Assembly (NCBI RefSeq): GCF_002160305.1
Contig: NZ_NFKI01000003.1
Span: forward strand, 62,001 to 126,000
Length of the DNA: 64,000 nucleotides
Origin: Pseudoflavonifractor sp. An184
GTDB lineage: Bacteria; Bacillota; Clostridia; Oscillospirales; Oscillospiraceae
Direction of reading: 5' to 3'
Position numbers and translations under genes: made by a program
Shown: in pieces, positions 33,956-42,772 of the stretch
How the letters are laid out: each line of letters opens with the position of its first letter
Numbering within the stretch: the first letter of the stretch is position 1
Notes under the pieces: model-generated
The model's database searches: none
The model's input: only the letters and a program-made list of their open reading frames with translations
What the model was told of the DNA's origin: nothing

Positions 33956-35242
33956 TCAGCCGGCAATAGAGACGTCTTCCAGAGCCGCCTCTAAGTGCTT
34001 CATATTCATGTACTTCTTGTTGCCCCACTGAGTGCCGGCTACATGGCGCAGGCGGGCACAGACCAGCATGAGGGCAGAGTTGCCGTCCGGGAAGGTTCCC
34101 ACCACCCGAGTCCTTCGGCGGATCTCCCGGTTCAGTCGTTCAATCACGTTGTTGGTACGGATCCGGGTCCAGTGTTCATAGGGAAAATCACAGTAGGTCA
34201 GCGTTTCCTCAACACTGTCCTCCACCTTCTTGGCGGCCTCCTTCAGCTTCATCGCTCTCAGTTCTGCAACCACAGCTTTGGCTTTCTCGCGGGAGGCTTT
34301 TTTGTTCTCCTGAGCATGGATTGCCTTGAGCATCTTAGCCACCAGCTTTACCTTGGATCGAGGAACGACGGAAAATACATTGCGGTAACAATGCACTGTA
34401 CAGCGCTGGTATTTGGCATCAGGAAACACTTCTCCTACGGCTTCCAGCATCCCCAGACACTTATCGCCAACAATGAGCTTTACGCCGTCCAGTCCACGGC
34501 CTTTGAGCCACTGGAAGAAATTCACCCAGCTGGCCTTATCCTCTTTCATGCCTTCGGCAGCACCCAGGACCTCACTGTATCCGTCCTCATTCACCGCAAT
34601 TGCCACCAGAATCGCAACATTTTCGTACTCTCCGCCCCAGTTTCGCCGCAGGTAGATACCGTCCACATAGACATAGGGGTATTTGCCGCCCTGTAAGGGG
34701 CGGTTGCGCCAATCTTCAATGTGGACATACGCCTTCTTGTTCAGTTCACTAATGGTGGCTGGAGATACTTTGCTGCCCCACAGGGCCTCAGTAATGTCCT
34801 CCACACGGCGCACGGAGACGCCGGCAAGGTACATCTCGATGAGCGCTTCCTCCACGCTGCTCTCCCGGCGGCGATACCGCTCAATGATGGCCGTTTCAAA
34901 AGAGACGCCCTTAAGGCGCGGCACATGGAGCGTGACATCTCCCGAGGTGGTGGTAAGGTTTCGGTCATAGTGGCCGCTGCGGTAGCCCTGGCGGGCCTCA
35001 TTACGTTCGTAGCGGGCAGCCTGGGTCAGCTTCTCAGCCTCCTGCTCCAGCAGTTCGTTCAGCGTTTCTTCCACGCTGCCCCGGACCAATTCCTTAAGCT
35101 GACCCTTGATTACTTCCTCGTTTAGCTGTACAATCTTTTCGGACATGGTTTACAGTCTCCTTTCAGAATGGTGTGTCGTGACTTCATTCTACCAGAGCTC
35201 TGCAAACCATGTCTATTTTTTATCCTTTTTTCAATTTGCGCA
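33920..35242. mobile_element. IS256-family insertion sequence
   Basis: Imperfect inverted terminal repeats: TGCGCAAATT (33920-33929) faces AATTTGCGCA (35233-35242), and inside these a 28-base block at 33931-33958 pairs imperfectly with 35179-35207, with extra bases in the right end. One transposase gene fills the interior. Exact ends and any target duplication were not resolved. Confidence 0.7.
33956..35146 (-). CDS. IS256-family transposase
   Basis: 396 residues, the normal length. The mutator-type DDE residues are in Tyr-Val-Asp-Gly-Ile-Tyr, Val-Gly-Asp-Lys-Cys-Leu-Gly and Asn-Val-Ile-Glu-Arg-Leu-Asn-Arg-Glu. The Cys-x-x-His pair (Arg-Cys-Thr-Val-His) typical of the family follows the second Asp. 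Intact, so the element may still move. AAAGGAGAC precedes the ATG at 35146. Confidence 0.95.
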   Translation of the reverse strand: MSEKIVQLNEEVIKGQLKELVRGSVEETLNELLEQEAEKLTQAARYERNEARQGYRSGHYDRNLTTTSGDVTLHVPRLKGVSFETAIIERYRRRESSVEEALIEMYLAGVSVRRVEDITEALWGSKVSPATISELNKKAYVHIEDWRNRPLQGGKYPYVYVDGIYLRRNWGGEYENVAILVAIAVNEDGYSEVLGAAEGMKEDKASWVNFFQWLKGRGLDGVKLIVGDKCLGMLEAVGEVFPDAKYQRCTVHCYRNVFSVVPRSKVKLVAKMLKAIHAQENKKASREKAKAVVAELRAMKLKEAAKKVEDSVEETLTYCDFPYEHWTRIRTNNVIERLNREIRRRTRVVGTFPDGNSALMLVCARLRHVAGTQWGNKKYMNMKHLEAALEDVSIAG

Positions 35243-35336
35243 ATTTATTGTACATTATCCTGGAACAGTCCGACACCAGCTATTCTTTCACATAATTCAT
35301 TTAACGTAAGTCGCCGTTAGCTTTGACGCTTACAAA

Positions 35337-35365
35337 GCCGCCCGTAGGATTCTCCCACGGGCGGC
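35337..35365. terminator. Hairpin terminator
   Basis: Nine-base arms GCCGCCCGT (35337-35345) and ACGGGCGGC (35357-35365), 30 bases from the end of the DUF6809-like remnant. Confidence 0.6.
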
Positions 35366-35396
35366 ATGGCTTTTACCTATTCAAAAATATATTTTG

Positions 35397-35560
35397 TCAT
35401 TCTTCCATGACTTCCGACATCATCCTGTCACCCAACCTAAAGCTGTTCTGGAAGATCAGGCAATCCCTGTACTTCTCAAACCGTATTTCTGTTCATCCAT
35501 CATGGAGGCTTTGAACTTTAGTGCCACTAATTTTCTGTACCCCTTACAGAAAGAAGTAAA
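35397..35560 (-). pseudogene. DUF6809-like remnant, frameshifted
   Basis: The minus strand ends Phe-Glu-Lys-Tyr-Arg-Asp-Cys-Leu-Ile-Phe-Gln-Asn-Ser-Phe-Arg-Leu-Gly with the stop at 35397-35399. The preceding frame reads Tyr-Arg-Lys-Leu-Val and Ala-Ser-Met-Met-Asp-Glu-Gln. Both match the intact gene at 38963-39220, with a frameshift near 35475. It lies just downstream of gajB; the intact relative lies just upstream of gajA, so the Gabija pair is bracketed by the two. Confidence 0.65.
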
Positions 35561-35581
35561 GACGCTTCCCTCACGACATAT

Positions 35582-37114
35582 TCAATTGTTCAAGCAATCT
35601 AAACAGTTGATTACAGTTGCTATATCCTTCATTTTTAAGCCAGACTTCCCCAATATATTATTTATATTCTTTGCAAATTGACTGGCACTCCAATCACCAT
35701 TGATATATACCAAAATCAGTTTTGCTTTAGCTCGTGTAGCAGCAACATAATGGTTATAAACATCTTCTTCACTCGCCAGCCTATAGTCAGATACAAATAA
35801 AACTACTTGTTCAAACTCCAACCCTTTCGAAGAATGAAAGGTAATCGCAATTCGCTTCAATTCGTCCATATTGAACGCAGGATGAAACTTAGGGTCACAA
35901 ATTGTTTCATATACTTTTTTGCAATGTTCTTCTTTGGTATCGTAACCCAAATAATCTGCAATCAATTCAACCTGTTTTACGAAAGCAGATGTATCCTCTT
36001 GCTTTATGCACTCATCCAAAAGGCTAAGAGATTTTTTTATGTAATTCAAAATTTTCTTATTTCCAACCACCTCATTAGGTATGTCATCTCTAAAATCATA
36101 AGCTGAATACTTTGGAAGAATAAAATACTTGGCAATCGCATTGTAAATCCATGCTGCGTCTGTAGTGATTTCTGAGATAGGTGTCTGTGGAATGTAGTTA
36201 AACTCCATGTCTCCATCGCTTAATGCCTTAGCGCCCGCTTCTGCGTTAGCTTTGCTATATCGCAACAATGCACATTTCTTATTGGGGTCCAAATGTTGTG
36301 TTACGGAAGCAACCCAATTCGACATTGTCGTGCATATCACAATTACGGGAGATAGATCATCGACAGTTTTATAGAGATCCCTCGTTTCATCACAGAGCAG
36401 ATTCGAATAATTCTGTATCTGTTGACAGGAACGGAAATTATCTCTCATAAATTTTTTTGAAAAATCTTCCCTGTCCCAAATACTCATAAAAGCTTTCGGA
36501 TATGCTCCTCGCCACATATAGATTGATTGCTTTTCATCGCCTACTACAAAAGTATCTATGTTTAGAATTTCACAGATGTACATAAACAATGCATGCATAT
36601 CCTTATCGCAGTCTTGATATTCATCTACATAGATTTTGAAATACTTCGCCTTTAAATACAATTGACATGCCTTTGATTTCTGTAGAATCTCTAATGCAAG
36701 TTGGAATATGAAGTTCTCCTTGCTATTTGCATATGAGCAAAGGATTTGTTCATCCTTTATTTTTGTCAATCCTTCTGCAAACGTTTTTACCTTTACAGAA
36801 TAATCTGTACTCATATCCAACTTATAAGCTCTTCCAAACACATCTTTCATGAAAGGCTTAATGATTTCTTCGATTGCAAAACTATTATTCGTTCCAATGA
36901 AATGATTGCTTGTATCGATAGTTAATCGATCTTTGATTTCAGCAGCCGCCTTAATTGTAAATGTAATTGCAGCAACTGCTTTATGCGTGTGACAATGAGC
37001 TATATCATATTCAATTTTAGATACCATAGTATGAGTTTTTCCGGTACCGGCACTCGCTCTTACTATTAGATTTCCCGGTAACTCTACGATTTCTTTTTGT
37101 ATAGGAGATAGCAT
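35582..37114 (-). CDS. gajB: Gabija GajB, UvrD-like helicase
   Basis: 510 residues. SF1 helicase motifs are in order: Walker A Ala-Ser-Ala-Gly-Thr-Gly-Lys-Thr (20-27), motif II Val-Asp-Glu-Tyr-Gln-Asp, motif III Gly-Asp-Glu-Lys-Gln-Ser-Ile-Tyr-Met-Trp-Arg-Gly, motif V His-Ser-Ser-Lys-Gly-Leu-Glu-Phe and motif VI Ala-Ala-Thr-Arg-Ala. The ATG at 37114 shares a base with the gajA stop (TAATG) and has AAAGGAGG, so the two are coupled. In Gabija, GajB works with the GajA nuclease to block phage. Confidence 0.88.
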   Translation of the reverse strand: MLSPIQKEIVELPGNLIVRASAGTGKTHTMVSKIEYDIAHCHTHKAVAAITFTIKAAAEIKDRLTIDTSNHFIGTNNSFAIEEIIKPFMKDVFGRAYKLDMSTDYSVKVKTFAEGLTKIKDEQILCSYANSKENFIFQLALEILQKSKACQLYLKAKYFKIYVDEYQDCDKDMHALFMYICEILNIDTFVVGDEKQSIYMWRGAYPKAFMSIWDREDFSKKFMRDNFRSCQQIQNYSNLLCDETRDLYKTVDDLSPVIVICTTMSNWVASVTQHLDPNKKCALLRYSKANAEAGAKALSDGDMEFNYIPQTPISEITTDAAWIYNAIAKYFILPKYSAYDFRDDIPNEVVGNKKILNYIKKSLSLLDECIKQEDTSAFVKQVELIADYLGYDTKEEHCKKVYETICDPKFHPAFNMDELKRIAITFHSSKGLEFEQVVLFVSDYRLASEEDVYNHYVAATRAKAKLILVYINGDWSASQFAKNINNILGKSGLKMKDIATVINCLDCLNN

Positions 37115-38799
37115 TACGGTATTACCTCCTTTAAACAAGCGAAGTTATAGTGTTCAAAAATGCGGGTACAGTCCTCTGGAGTAAGCTTTTCAACAAGTTC
37201 CACCATGTGATTATTCTTGGCATCTTGTAAATATCCAATTACATCTCCACCTGCTTGAGGAAGATATTCAACCATTTTATCATGAAGAACTTCATCCAAA
37301 TCTTCTTCCAAACTACATCTCGACAAATATAGCGCATGTTCTTTTCTAATTTGATCCAGAGTTTCTCTGTTGCTGTCATATAGCTTTCGTTTAGCTTCCA
37401 CGCCGCTTTCGTCAATAGGTTCCGTAGGAAGAAGATCTTCACCGATATAGTTGTTCAGTCTGGAGAACCCCAGTACACTATATTTTTCCTTGCCCTTGAT
37501 TTTTCTTAAATCATTGTCGGTCTTGATAATGTTATCAATCTCTAATGCATCTAATATTTCAAAATATGGTCTAAATCCAAAGCCACAAACCGAAAGTATA
37601 TAAATACCGTCTGCTTCAAAAAACGGGTTTAGTTCTGACAGGACCTTACCAAACAATACATTTTCAGAAGGCCCTTCAACAAGTAATACCTTATCTGCGA
37701 ACACCGCTTCTACTAATCCACGATTCAGCATTTTTCTCTGGGTCTTAAACTCTGCTGGTACATTATAGAGCGCACTTTTGCTTATAATCTTATCAGCATT
37801 ATATATACGAATTAGATTTACACGATCCATCTCTGCCAACACGTAAGGGGAATGGGTCGTCATAAACAAATACTGATATTTTTCATCCTGGAAGAGAATA
37901 TGTGACAATGCAATTTGCATAGATCTATGCAAATGATTTTCCGGCTCTTCAATCAGGAAAAGATTGATCTTCTTTTCTTCCTCCTCTTTCGACAACAAGT
38001 CAAAAATAGCATATACCAGTAACTTTTTTCGTCCTTCACCAGAAGTTGGGTATAGCGAATTATCGGAATCCTGCTTAATGTAAGGCACAATATTAGAGTA
38101 TAAGCCCTTCACTGCAATTTCTGATTTGACAGATACAGAGACATCTTCGTGTCTGTATTTTTTGTATTCAGGCGCAATTCTCTCCTCAAATGCTTTAATA
38201 CCAGACAGACCAGAGATCTGGGTATTTAAATCATCACAGGCTTTCTGTATGTTCTCTAAAATTTCTTTGTCCTGCTCTTTGTCATTTACGAGCAATGTAT
38301 TAGCATTTTTCTTAAACAGAGTATAGAGATTAACATATGCGTCAATGTAGAATACATTGAAAACATAGTCAATTTCGAAGAATGTTCCATGAACCTTCAT
38401 TTCTTCAAGGTCTTCGGCATCTCCGCCCCAATACAAAACAGGTATGCCAACCATTTCTTTCTCGTCATAAGTAGCTTTTACCTTAATATAGACCTTGTCT
38501 TGTCCTGAAAGGATAGCGCCCTTCAATTTAGCACGAAGCTTCTGGCTATCGCCATCTTCGGTGTCTCCGATATCTATTGAGATAAGGATTTCTATTGGCG
38601 TATTGGTGTTCTTTTTGTAATAATCTGTATCAGTGAAATTTTGTCTTCTGATATCTTTATCAAACAAAAACCTCAATGCATACAGGAAGTTGGTCTTTCC
38701 AACATCATTCATTCCAAAAAGAACATTTTTGTTCGTTAGATCAATTGTTATATCTTCAAAATTTCTGAAATTTTTTATTGTTACCGCATCAAATTTCAT
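37114..38799 (-). CDS. gajA: Gabija GajA, OLD-family ATPase-TOPRIM nuclease
   Basis: 561 residues. An ABC-type ATPase with Walker A Gly29-Met-Asn-Asp-Val-Gly-Lys35-Thr, signature Ser-Gly-Glu-Gly-Arg-Lys-Lys and Walker B Phe-Leu-Ile-Glu-Glu-Pro-Glu-Asn-His-Leu-His, followed by a TOPRIM domain (Leu-Leu-Val-Glu-Gly-Pro-Ser-Glu-Asn and Lys-Thr-Asp-Asn-Asp-Leu). This is the GajA plan: a DNA nuclease held in check by nucleotides. It precedes gajB in a two-gene operon. The genes are strongly AT-rich compared with the surroundings. Confidence 0.88.
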   Translation of the reverse strand: MKFDAVTIKNFRNFEDITIDLTNKNVLFGMNDVGKTNFLYALRFLFDKDIRRQNFTDTDYYKKNTNTPIEILISIDIGDTEDGDSQKLRAKLKGAILSGQDKVYIKVKATYDEKEMVGIPVLYWGGDAEDLEEMKVHGTFFEIDYVFNVFYIDAYVNLYTLFKKNANTLLVNDKEQDKEILENIQKACDDLNTQISGLSGIKAFEERIAPEYKKYRHEDVSVSVKSEIAVKGLYSNIVPYIKQDSDNSLYPTSGEGRKKLLVYAIFDLLSKEEEEKKINLFLIEEPENHLHRSMQIALSHILFQDEKYQYLFMTTHSPYVLAEMDRVNLIRIYNADKIISKSALYNVPAEFKTQRKMLNRGLVEAVFADKVLLVEGPSENVLFGKVLSELNPFFEADGIYILSVCGFGFRPYFEILDALEIDNIIKTDNDLRKIKGKEKYSVLGFSRLNNYIGEDLLPTEPIDESGVEAKRKLYDSNRETLDQIRKEHALYLSRCSLEEDLDEVLHDKMVEYLPQAGGDVIGYLQDAKNNHMVELVEKLTPEDCTRIFEHYNFACLKEVIP

Positions 38800-38962
38800 A
38801 ATATTCCACCTCGAAAGTTCTTCTGAATATATAAATTATACCATGTATTGCTTATATTACCAAGGAAACCGGATCTCATATTTAAATAAAATCCGGTTTC
38901 TTTTCTGCCTTATATACCCTGGCTTTTATTAAGCGTGTCCTGCCTTATTTTAACTCCGGTTA

Positions 38963-39220
38963 TTATGCCATAACTTCAACCATCATCCTGGCACCCAGCC
39001 TAAAGCTGTTCTGGAAGATCAGGCAATCTGTGATGGTTTGATGCTCTCGCACGCAATTTGTGTATTTCTCAAACACCTCTTTCTGCTCGTCAGTCATGGT
39101 AGCTTTGAGCTTTTCTTCATTCCTGCAGATCTGCTCCTGCAGTTTCTTGTACTCCTTAGAAGAAGTGTCGTCCTCTGTAGGCTCAATGTTGCCGTACCAA
39201 AATTCCTCCAGTAGTCTCAT
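38963..39220 (-). CDS. DUF6809-like small protein
   Basis: 85 residues, helical, starting Met-Arg-Leu-Leu-Glu-Glu-Phe-Trp-Tyr-Gly-Asn-Ile and ending Phe-Arg-Leu-Gly-Ala-Arg-Met-Met-Val-Glu. Its start overlaps the end of the TnpV-like gene by four bases, so they are co-expressed. Related copies: 30006, 42773 and the remnant at 35397. Function unknown. Confidence 0.65.
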   Translation of the reverse strand: MRLLEEFWYGNIEPTEDDTSSKEYKKLQEQICRNEEKLKATMTDEQKEVFEKYTNCVREHQTITDCLIFQNSFRLGARMMVEVMA

Positions 39221-39549
39221 GCTACATCCTCCCCGTAGATTATTTCTCGGAGGATGATTTCCTCGGTCACGTCCTCAACTTTCTTCATCTGCTCAATAAC
39301 CAGGGGCAAACGCTCCTGTGCCTGCTCGTTCAGATCAGCCAGATATGTCCAGAGTTGACCACTCAGGATTAGGTCATTAAAGGGGATTGGGCGATGTTTT
39401 TTGGGGTAATCCCGGTGCATCCGTTCCCATTTACCAATGGGGCGCTGTTCCTCGGAGAACAAGGTAAAAACCGGAATATAATAATCGCCAATGCGTTCAT
39501 ACCAAAGGCCATTGCTCCCATCATAAATGAGTTTCTTCATCTCAGTCAT
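39217..39549 (-). CDS. TnpV-like transposon protein
   Basis: 110 residues, rich in aromatic residues: Leu-Trp-Tyr-Glu-Arg-Ile-Gly-Asp-Tyr-Tyr-Ile-Pro, then Pro-Ile-Gly-Lys-Trp-Glu-Arg-Met-His-Arg-Asp-Tyr-Pro-Lys-Lys. This is the pattern of TnpV, encoded by Tn4451-type elements; its role is unclear. The ATG at 39549 follows GGAGATC. The serine recombinase that normally accompanies it is not here; only a recombinase remnant exists far away at 11725. Confidence 0.75.
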   Translation of the reverse strand: MTEMKKLIYDGSNGLWYERIGDYYIPVFTLFSEEQRPIGKWERMHRDYPKKHRPIPFNDLILSGQLWTYLADLNEQAQERLPLVIEQMKKVEDVTEEIILREIIYGEDVA

Positions 39550-39841
39550 AGTATTGATCTCCTTATTCTGGTATTAGATCCGTAAGTCTGACTCTCCAGA
39601 AATATTGGTAAATCTTCGGTAAATTTGAGATTAAAACAAAAAACGCTTAAAAACGGGGTTTATGAGACGATATGAGACTTTTTATCATGCCCGATAAATC
39701 CTGCCGTGACACACAAAAAGCAGCTTTTCACACTGATCGAACTCCGAAACTTTATTATTGTCTGCATTATACCAGTATTTTTCAGTTTGGTCGAGAGAGA
39801 TTTGCGGATGAGCTTCTTTCCAACAAACAAATGGTAATCAT

Positions 39842-40565
39842 AACCACCGGCCGTGCCGGTGGTTTGCACAAGCCCCCTTGGGGCTTGTCCTGGGCAGAGC
39901 CTATAGGCTCGTCGAATCGTCTGCCAATCGCGCGGATTTCCCGGGCATGCCCCTGAAGGGGCTTATTTTATTTGCCTTCTTTCACTGGCTGACCCGTAAA
40001 CGGGTCAATGTATTCTTTGATACTCATTTGGTCGTCCGTATAATCCTCTTGTAATTGATTCCTGATATATTGTTCTATTGCACGCCGATTTCGTCCAACT
40101 GTACTCACATAATACCCCCTACACCAGAAATGTCGGTTTCCATATTCATATTTCATGTTCGCATACTTTTCATAGATCATCAGACTACTTTTCCCTTTTA
40201 AGTACCCCATAATCTGTGAAACACTGTACTTGGGTGGGATACTTACCAACATGTGAATATGATCTTTGCATGCTTCTGCCTCTATTATTTCTATCCCCTT
40301 GTACTCACACAATTTCCTCAGCATTTGCCCTATATCCTGTTTGATCTTTCCATATATCACCTGTCTACGGTATTTCGGAGCAAATACAATATGATATTTG
40401 CATTCCCACTTCGTGTGTGCTAAACTCGATACATCAAGTTTCATCTGGACTTGATTCCTCCTTTGGTTCTTTCTGGCGGTTGGCAGACCTCCACTATTCT
40501 ACCAAAGGAGGATGCTTTTTTCGCATAGCTAAAGCTTTTTGGAACCACCGGCATTGCCGGTGGTT
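39842..40565. mobile_element. IS200/IS605-type insertion sequence, tnpA only
   Basis: Hairpins of the same sequence type (AACCACCGG ... CCGGTGGTT) stand at both ends, 39842-39864 and 40543-40565, around a single tnpA gene. Such subterminal hairpins are what TnpA recognises in the single-stranded mechanism. No tnpB is present. Confidence 0.75.
39968..40444 (-). CDS. tnpA: IS200/IS605-family transposase TnpA
   Basis: 158 residues, HUH-type Y1 transposase. The metal pair is in Lys-Asp-His-Ile-His-Met-Leu-Val and the nucleophile Tyr in Arg-Gly-Tyr-Tyr-Val-Ser-Thr-Val-Gly. The N-terminal Tyr-His-Ile-Val-Phe-Ala-Pro-Lys-Tyr-Arg is typical. Full length and apparently intact. It lies 50 bases from the tRNA-Pro fragment at 40614. 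Confidence 0.95.
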   Translation of the reverse strand: MKLDVSSLAHTKWECKYHIVFAPKYRRQVIYGKIKQDIGQMLRKLCEYKGIEIIEAEACKDHIHMLVSIPPKYSVSQIMGYLKGKSSLMIYEKYANMKYEYGNRHFWCRGYYVSTVGRNRRAIEQYIRNQLQEDYTDDQMSIKEYIDPFTGQPVKEGK

Positions 40566-40581
40566 TTCTTTTACAAGAAAA

Positions 40582-40611
40582 ACCCTCTGAAATCAGACGA
40601 TTTCAGAGGGT
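40582..40611. terminator. Terminator downstream of tRNA-Pro fragment
   Basis: Thirteen-base arms (40582-40594, 40599-40611). It takes the same place relative to the tRNA 3' half at 40614 as the terminators at 20153 and 63593 do for theirs, but its sequence is different. Confidence 0.75.
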
Positions 40612-40613
40612 TT

Positions 40614-40658
40614 TGGTCCGAGTGGGGAGACTCGAACTCCCGGCATCTTGCTCCCAAA
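40614..40658 (-). other. tRNA-Pro 3' half, attachment site between two elements
   Basis: On the minus strand: TTTGGGA, GCAAG, T-arm GGGAG-TTCGAGT-CTCCC, acceptor CACTCGG-ACCA. It matches 20195-20241 across 38 bases. Its missing 5' half appears to be the orphan at 63744-63782, because CTTGC there pairs exactly with GCAAG here. Confidence 0.85.
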
Positions 40659-41042
40659 TGTGTGTCTGAACCTTCAGCTGGTACTCTACCGCCCTCTTTG
40701 GCCCTTTCCTCTGCTTGGGCAGTTCCTCTTTAACACTCTTTTGCCCTGCTTGTTTCAAGAAACCCTTTCGTCTTTTGGGATTTGTGTGGGATTAGATTCT
40801 GTGTATTAAAAGATGTTCCGCCAGATTTGAGGGGCGATGACAGGCCAATCACCTCAGAGCAGAGGCGCAGAAACTGCGCCGCATAAACAAAGAATAAAGC
40901 ACTCTTTGCAAGCAGCCAGTAAAGTTAACTCATTTTACCATGCCGCCGCGCAAAAGACAACAAAGGCATACACGGGGCAATAAAGTAGTGGCTATTTCTC
41001 TCTTTCTGTGGTATTGTTCGTTTGCCAAAAGGAGGCGACGAT
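40659..41042. other. Intergenic beside attachment site, no gene seen
   Basis: About 380 bases with no supported frame. It separates the attachment fragment from the integrase pair, a normal place for integrase arm sites and the integrase promoter. Confidence 0.5.
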
Positions 41043-41753
41043 ATGCAGAAAGAAACTAACCTCACGGTAGGCCGGTGGTGCGACCGCTGGTTTTACGAGA
41101 ATCAGGTCAGATGGAGCGGCAGCACTGTGGGCGGATACCGCAACCTGATCTACCGCCACATCCTCCCCGGAATCGGGGATATCCGGCTGGCGGAGCTATC
41201 AGAAGGCACCGTCACCAGTTTCTATGATAGCCTGCGGAACCAGGGACTGAGCACAAGAAGCGTCTGGTGCGTCCATCTGCTCCTGCGGCGCTGCATGGAC
41301 GAAGCGGCCCGCGACCAGCGTATCCCCTACAACCCGGTGCGGCTTTGTCAGGAGCCACAAGCAGAAGCGTATAAAACTGCTCCCTTGCGCCTGGGGCAGC
41401 TCCAGCGGTACCTGAACGCAGCGGAACAACTGGGCGCACTCCCTCTCATCTACACAGGACTATCCAGCGGCCTGCGACAATGTGAACTCATCACCTTGTC
41501 GTGGGCCGATTTTCATGTCCGCTGCCGGTACATACTCAAGGGACAGCGCCTGCTGACCCTCAACAGCAGGGCGGAGCATCTTCTGGAACGGATACCGGAA
41601 ACCGGCCGCCATGTGTTTCTCAACCCCAAGACCGGAGCGCCGTACCAGCTCCACGAGTTTTACTATCTGCACAAGCGGATTCTAAAACAAGCAGGGCTTC
41701 CGTGGGTGGCCTTCCGGAACCTGCAGCGTCAGTGCATGGAGGTGGGGATATGA
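41043..41753 (+). CDS. Tyrosine recombinase-like protein lacking catalytic residues
   Basis: 236 residues. The core-binding domain and the start of the catalytic fold are clear (Gly-Leu-Ser-Ser-Gly-Leu-Arg-Gln-Cys-Glu), but where His-x-Leu-Arg-His should be it reads Phe-Arg-Asn-Leu-Gln-Arg-Gln and then stops, so the second Arg, His and Tyr are absent. It overlaps the next integrase (ATGA). It may be a decayed gene or a non-catalytic partner. AGGAGG precedes the ATG at 41043. Confidence 0.65.
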   Translation: MQKETNLTVGRWCDRWFYENQVRWSGSTVGGYRNLIYRHILPGIGDIRLAELSEGTVTSFYDSLRNQGLSTRSVWCVHLLLRRCMDEAARDQRIPYNPVRLCQEPQAEAYKTAPLRLGQLQRYLNAAEQLGALPLIYTGLSSGLRQCELITLSWADFHVRCRYILKGQRLLTLNSRAEHLLERIPETGRHVFLNPKTGAPYQLHEFYYLHKRILKQAGLPWVAFRNLQRQCMEVGI

Positions 41754-42718
41754 CGCTGAAAGACTATATTCTCCGCTGGCAGGAGGTCTACGACAAGAAC
41801 CAGAGCCGTCCGACCACATACGCAGCTCATGGCTACCTCTTCAAGAACCACATTCTCCCCGGACTTGGGGAGATCCAGCTCTCTGAATTGACTGTAGAGC
41901 AAGTCGGAGATTTCCTGGAGGAGCGAAAACGCTTTGGCGGTCACCGTCCGGAAAGCCCTGAATACCCAGGGCTGGGGGAGCATACCATGCGGCACATCCA
42001 CCGGCTGCTCCAGCAATGTCTGGATCAGGCGATCCGAGATGGGCTGATAGCGGACAACCCCGCCCGAGCATTTCACCACCCAAAGCCCAAGAAGGTCAGC
42101 GCCAATGTGCTGACGCCCGCAGAAGTGGAGGACTATCTGGACGCAGCGGAGCGGTTGGGCCACCTCCCCATGTTCTTGCTGGCGCTGACGGTGGGACTTC
42201 GGCAAGGCGAACTGATTGCCCTAAAATGGAGCGACCTGGATGTAAAAGCGCGGACGCTGACTATCACCGAGAAACGCTCAGTGGAACGGCGGGAGCTGGT
42301 GGAATACGGAAATGATACCAGAACCGTCAGTCTAACGGAGGAAGTCGTTAAGCTCCTGCGCTTGGAACATGCCAAACACTCGAGAAGTCCGCTCATGTTC
42401 ATGCACCCGGCCACCCAGAAGCCCTACTCACCCCAGATGGTGCGCCGGCTGCACAATGAGATCATCCAAGAGGCCGGGCTGGATCACATCCGGTTTGCGG
42501 ATCTCCGGCACACCTGCGCCGTCCTGTCGCTGAAAAACGGAATGGACACGAAAGAGGTTTCTCAGATGCTGGGCCACTTCAGGATCGCAATGACGCGGCA
42601 GAACTATGCACCATACCTGGCCCATACTGCCGCCAAAAGCGAAAGCAAGCCCAATGAAGCATCCACGGAAGATCTTAGGAAAGCGGCAAATATTCTGGAT
42701 AATCTTCTGAAATTCTGA
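41750..42718 (+). CDS. Tyrosine integrase
   Basis: 322 residues, no arm-binding domain. Catalytic motifs: Val-Gly-Leu-Arg-Gln-Gly-Glu, Phe-Ala-Asp-Leu-Arg-His-Thr, Leu-Gly-His-Phe, Arg-Gln-Asn-Tyr. The usual His of His-x-Leu-Arg is Ala here, which could weaken activity. It is translationally coupled to the degenerate recombinase upstream, mirroring the overlapping pair at 30312/31513. It stands 1.1 kb from the attachment fragment at 40614, so it is a good candidate integrase for the second element. Confidence 0.82.
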   Translation: MTLKDYILRWQEVYDKNQSRPTTYAAHGYLFKNHILPGLGEIQLSELTVEQVGDFLEERKRFGGHRPESPEYPGLGEHTMRHIHRLLQQCLDQAIRDGLIADNPARAFHHPKPKKVSANVLTPAEVEDYLDAAERLGHLPMFLLALTVGLRQGELIALKWSDLDVKARTLTITEKRSVERRELVEYGNDTRTVSLTEEVVKLLRLEHAKHSRSPLMFMHPATQKPYSPQMVRRLHNEIIQEAGLDHIRFADLRHTCAVLSLKNGMDTKEVSQMLGHFRIAMTRQNYAPYLAHTAAKSESKPNEASTEDLRKAANILDNLLKF

Positions 42719-42772
42719 TGGATATTCTGCGGAAGGTGTGGTATATGTTTGGGTCACAAGGAGATGATGACG

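Noticed and set aside
37114-38799. A retron-, Septu- or AbiL-type ATPase in place of GajA
   Set aside because: The ATPase is followed by TOPRIM and is coupled to a UvrD-like helicase, which is the Gabija arrangement.
41020-42718. A CRISPR array or cas genes near the recombinases
   Set aside because: No regularly spaced repeats and no cas-like proteins occur anywhere in the window.
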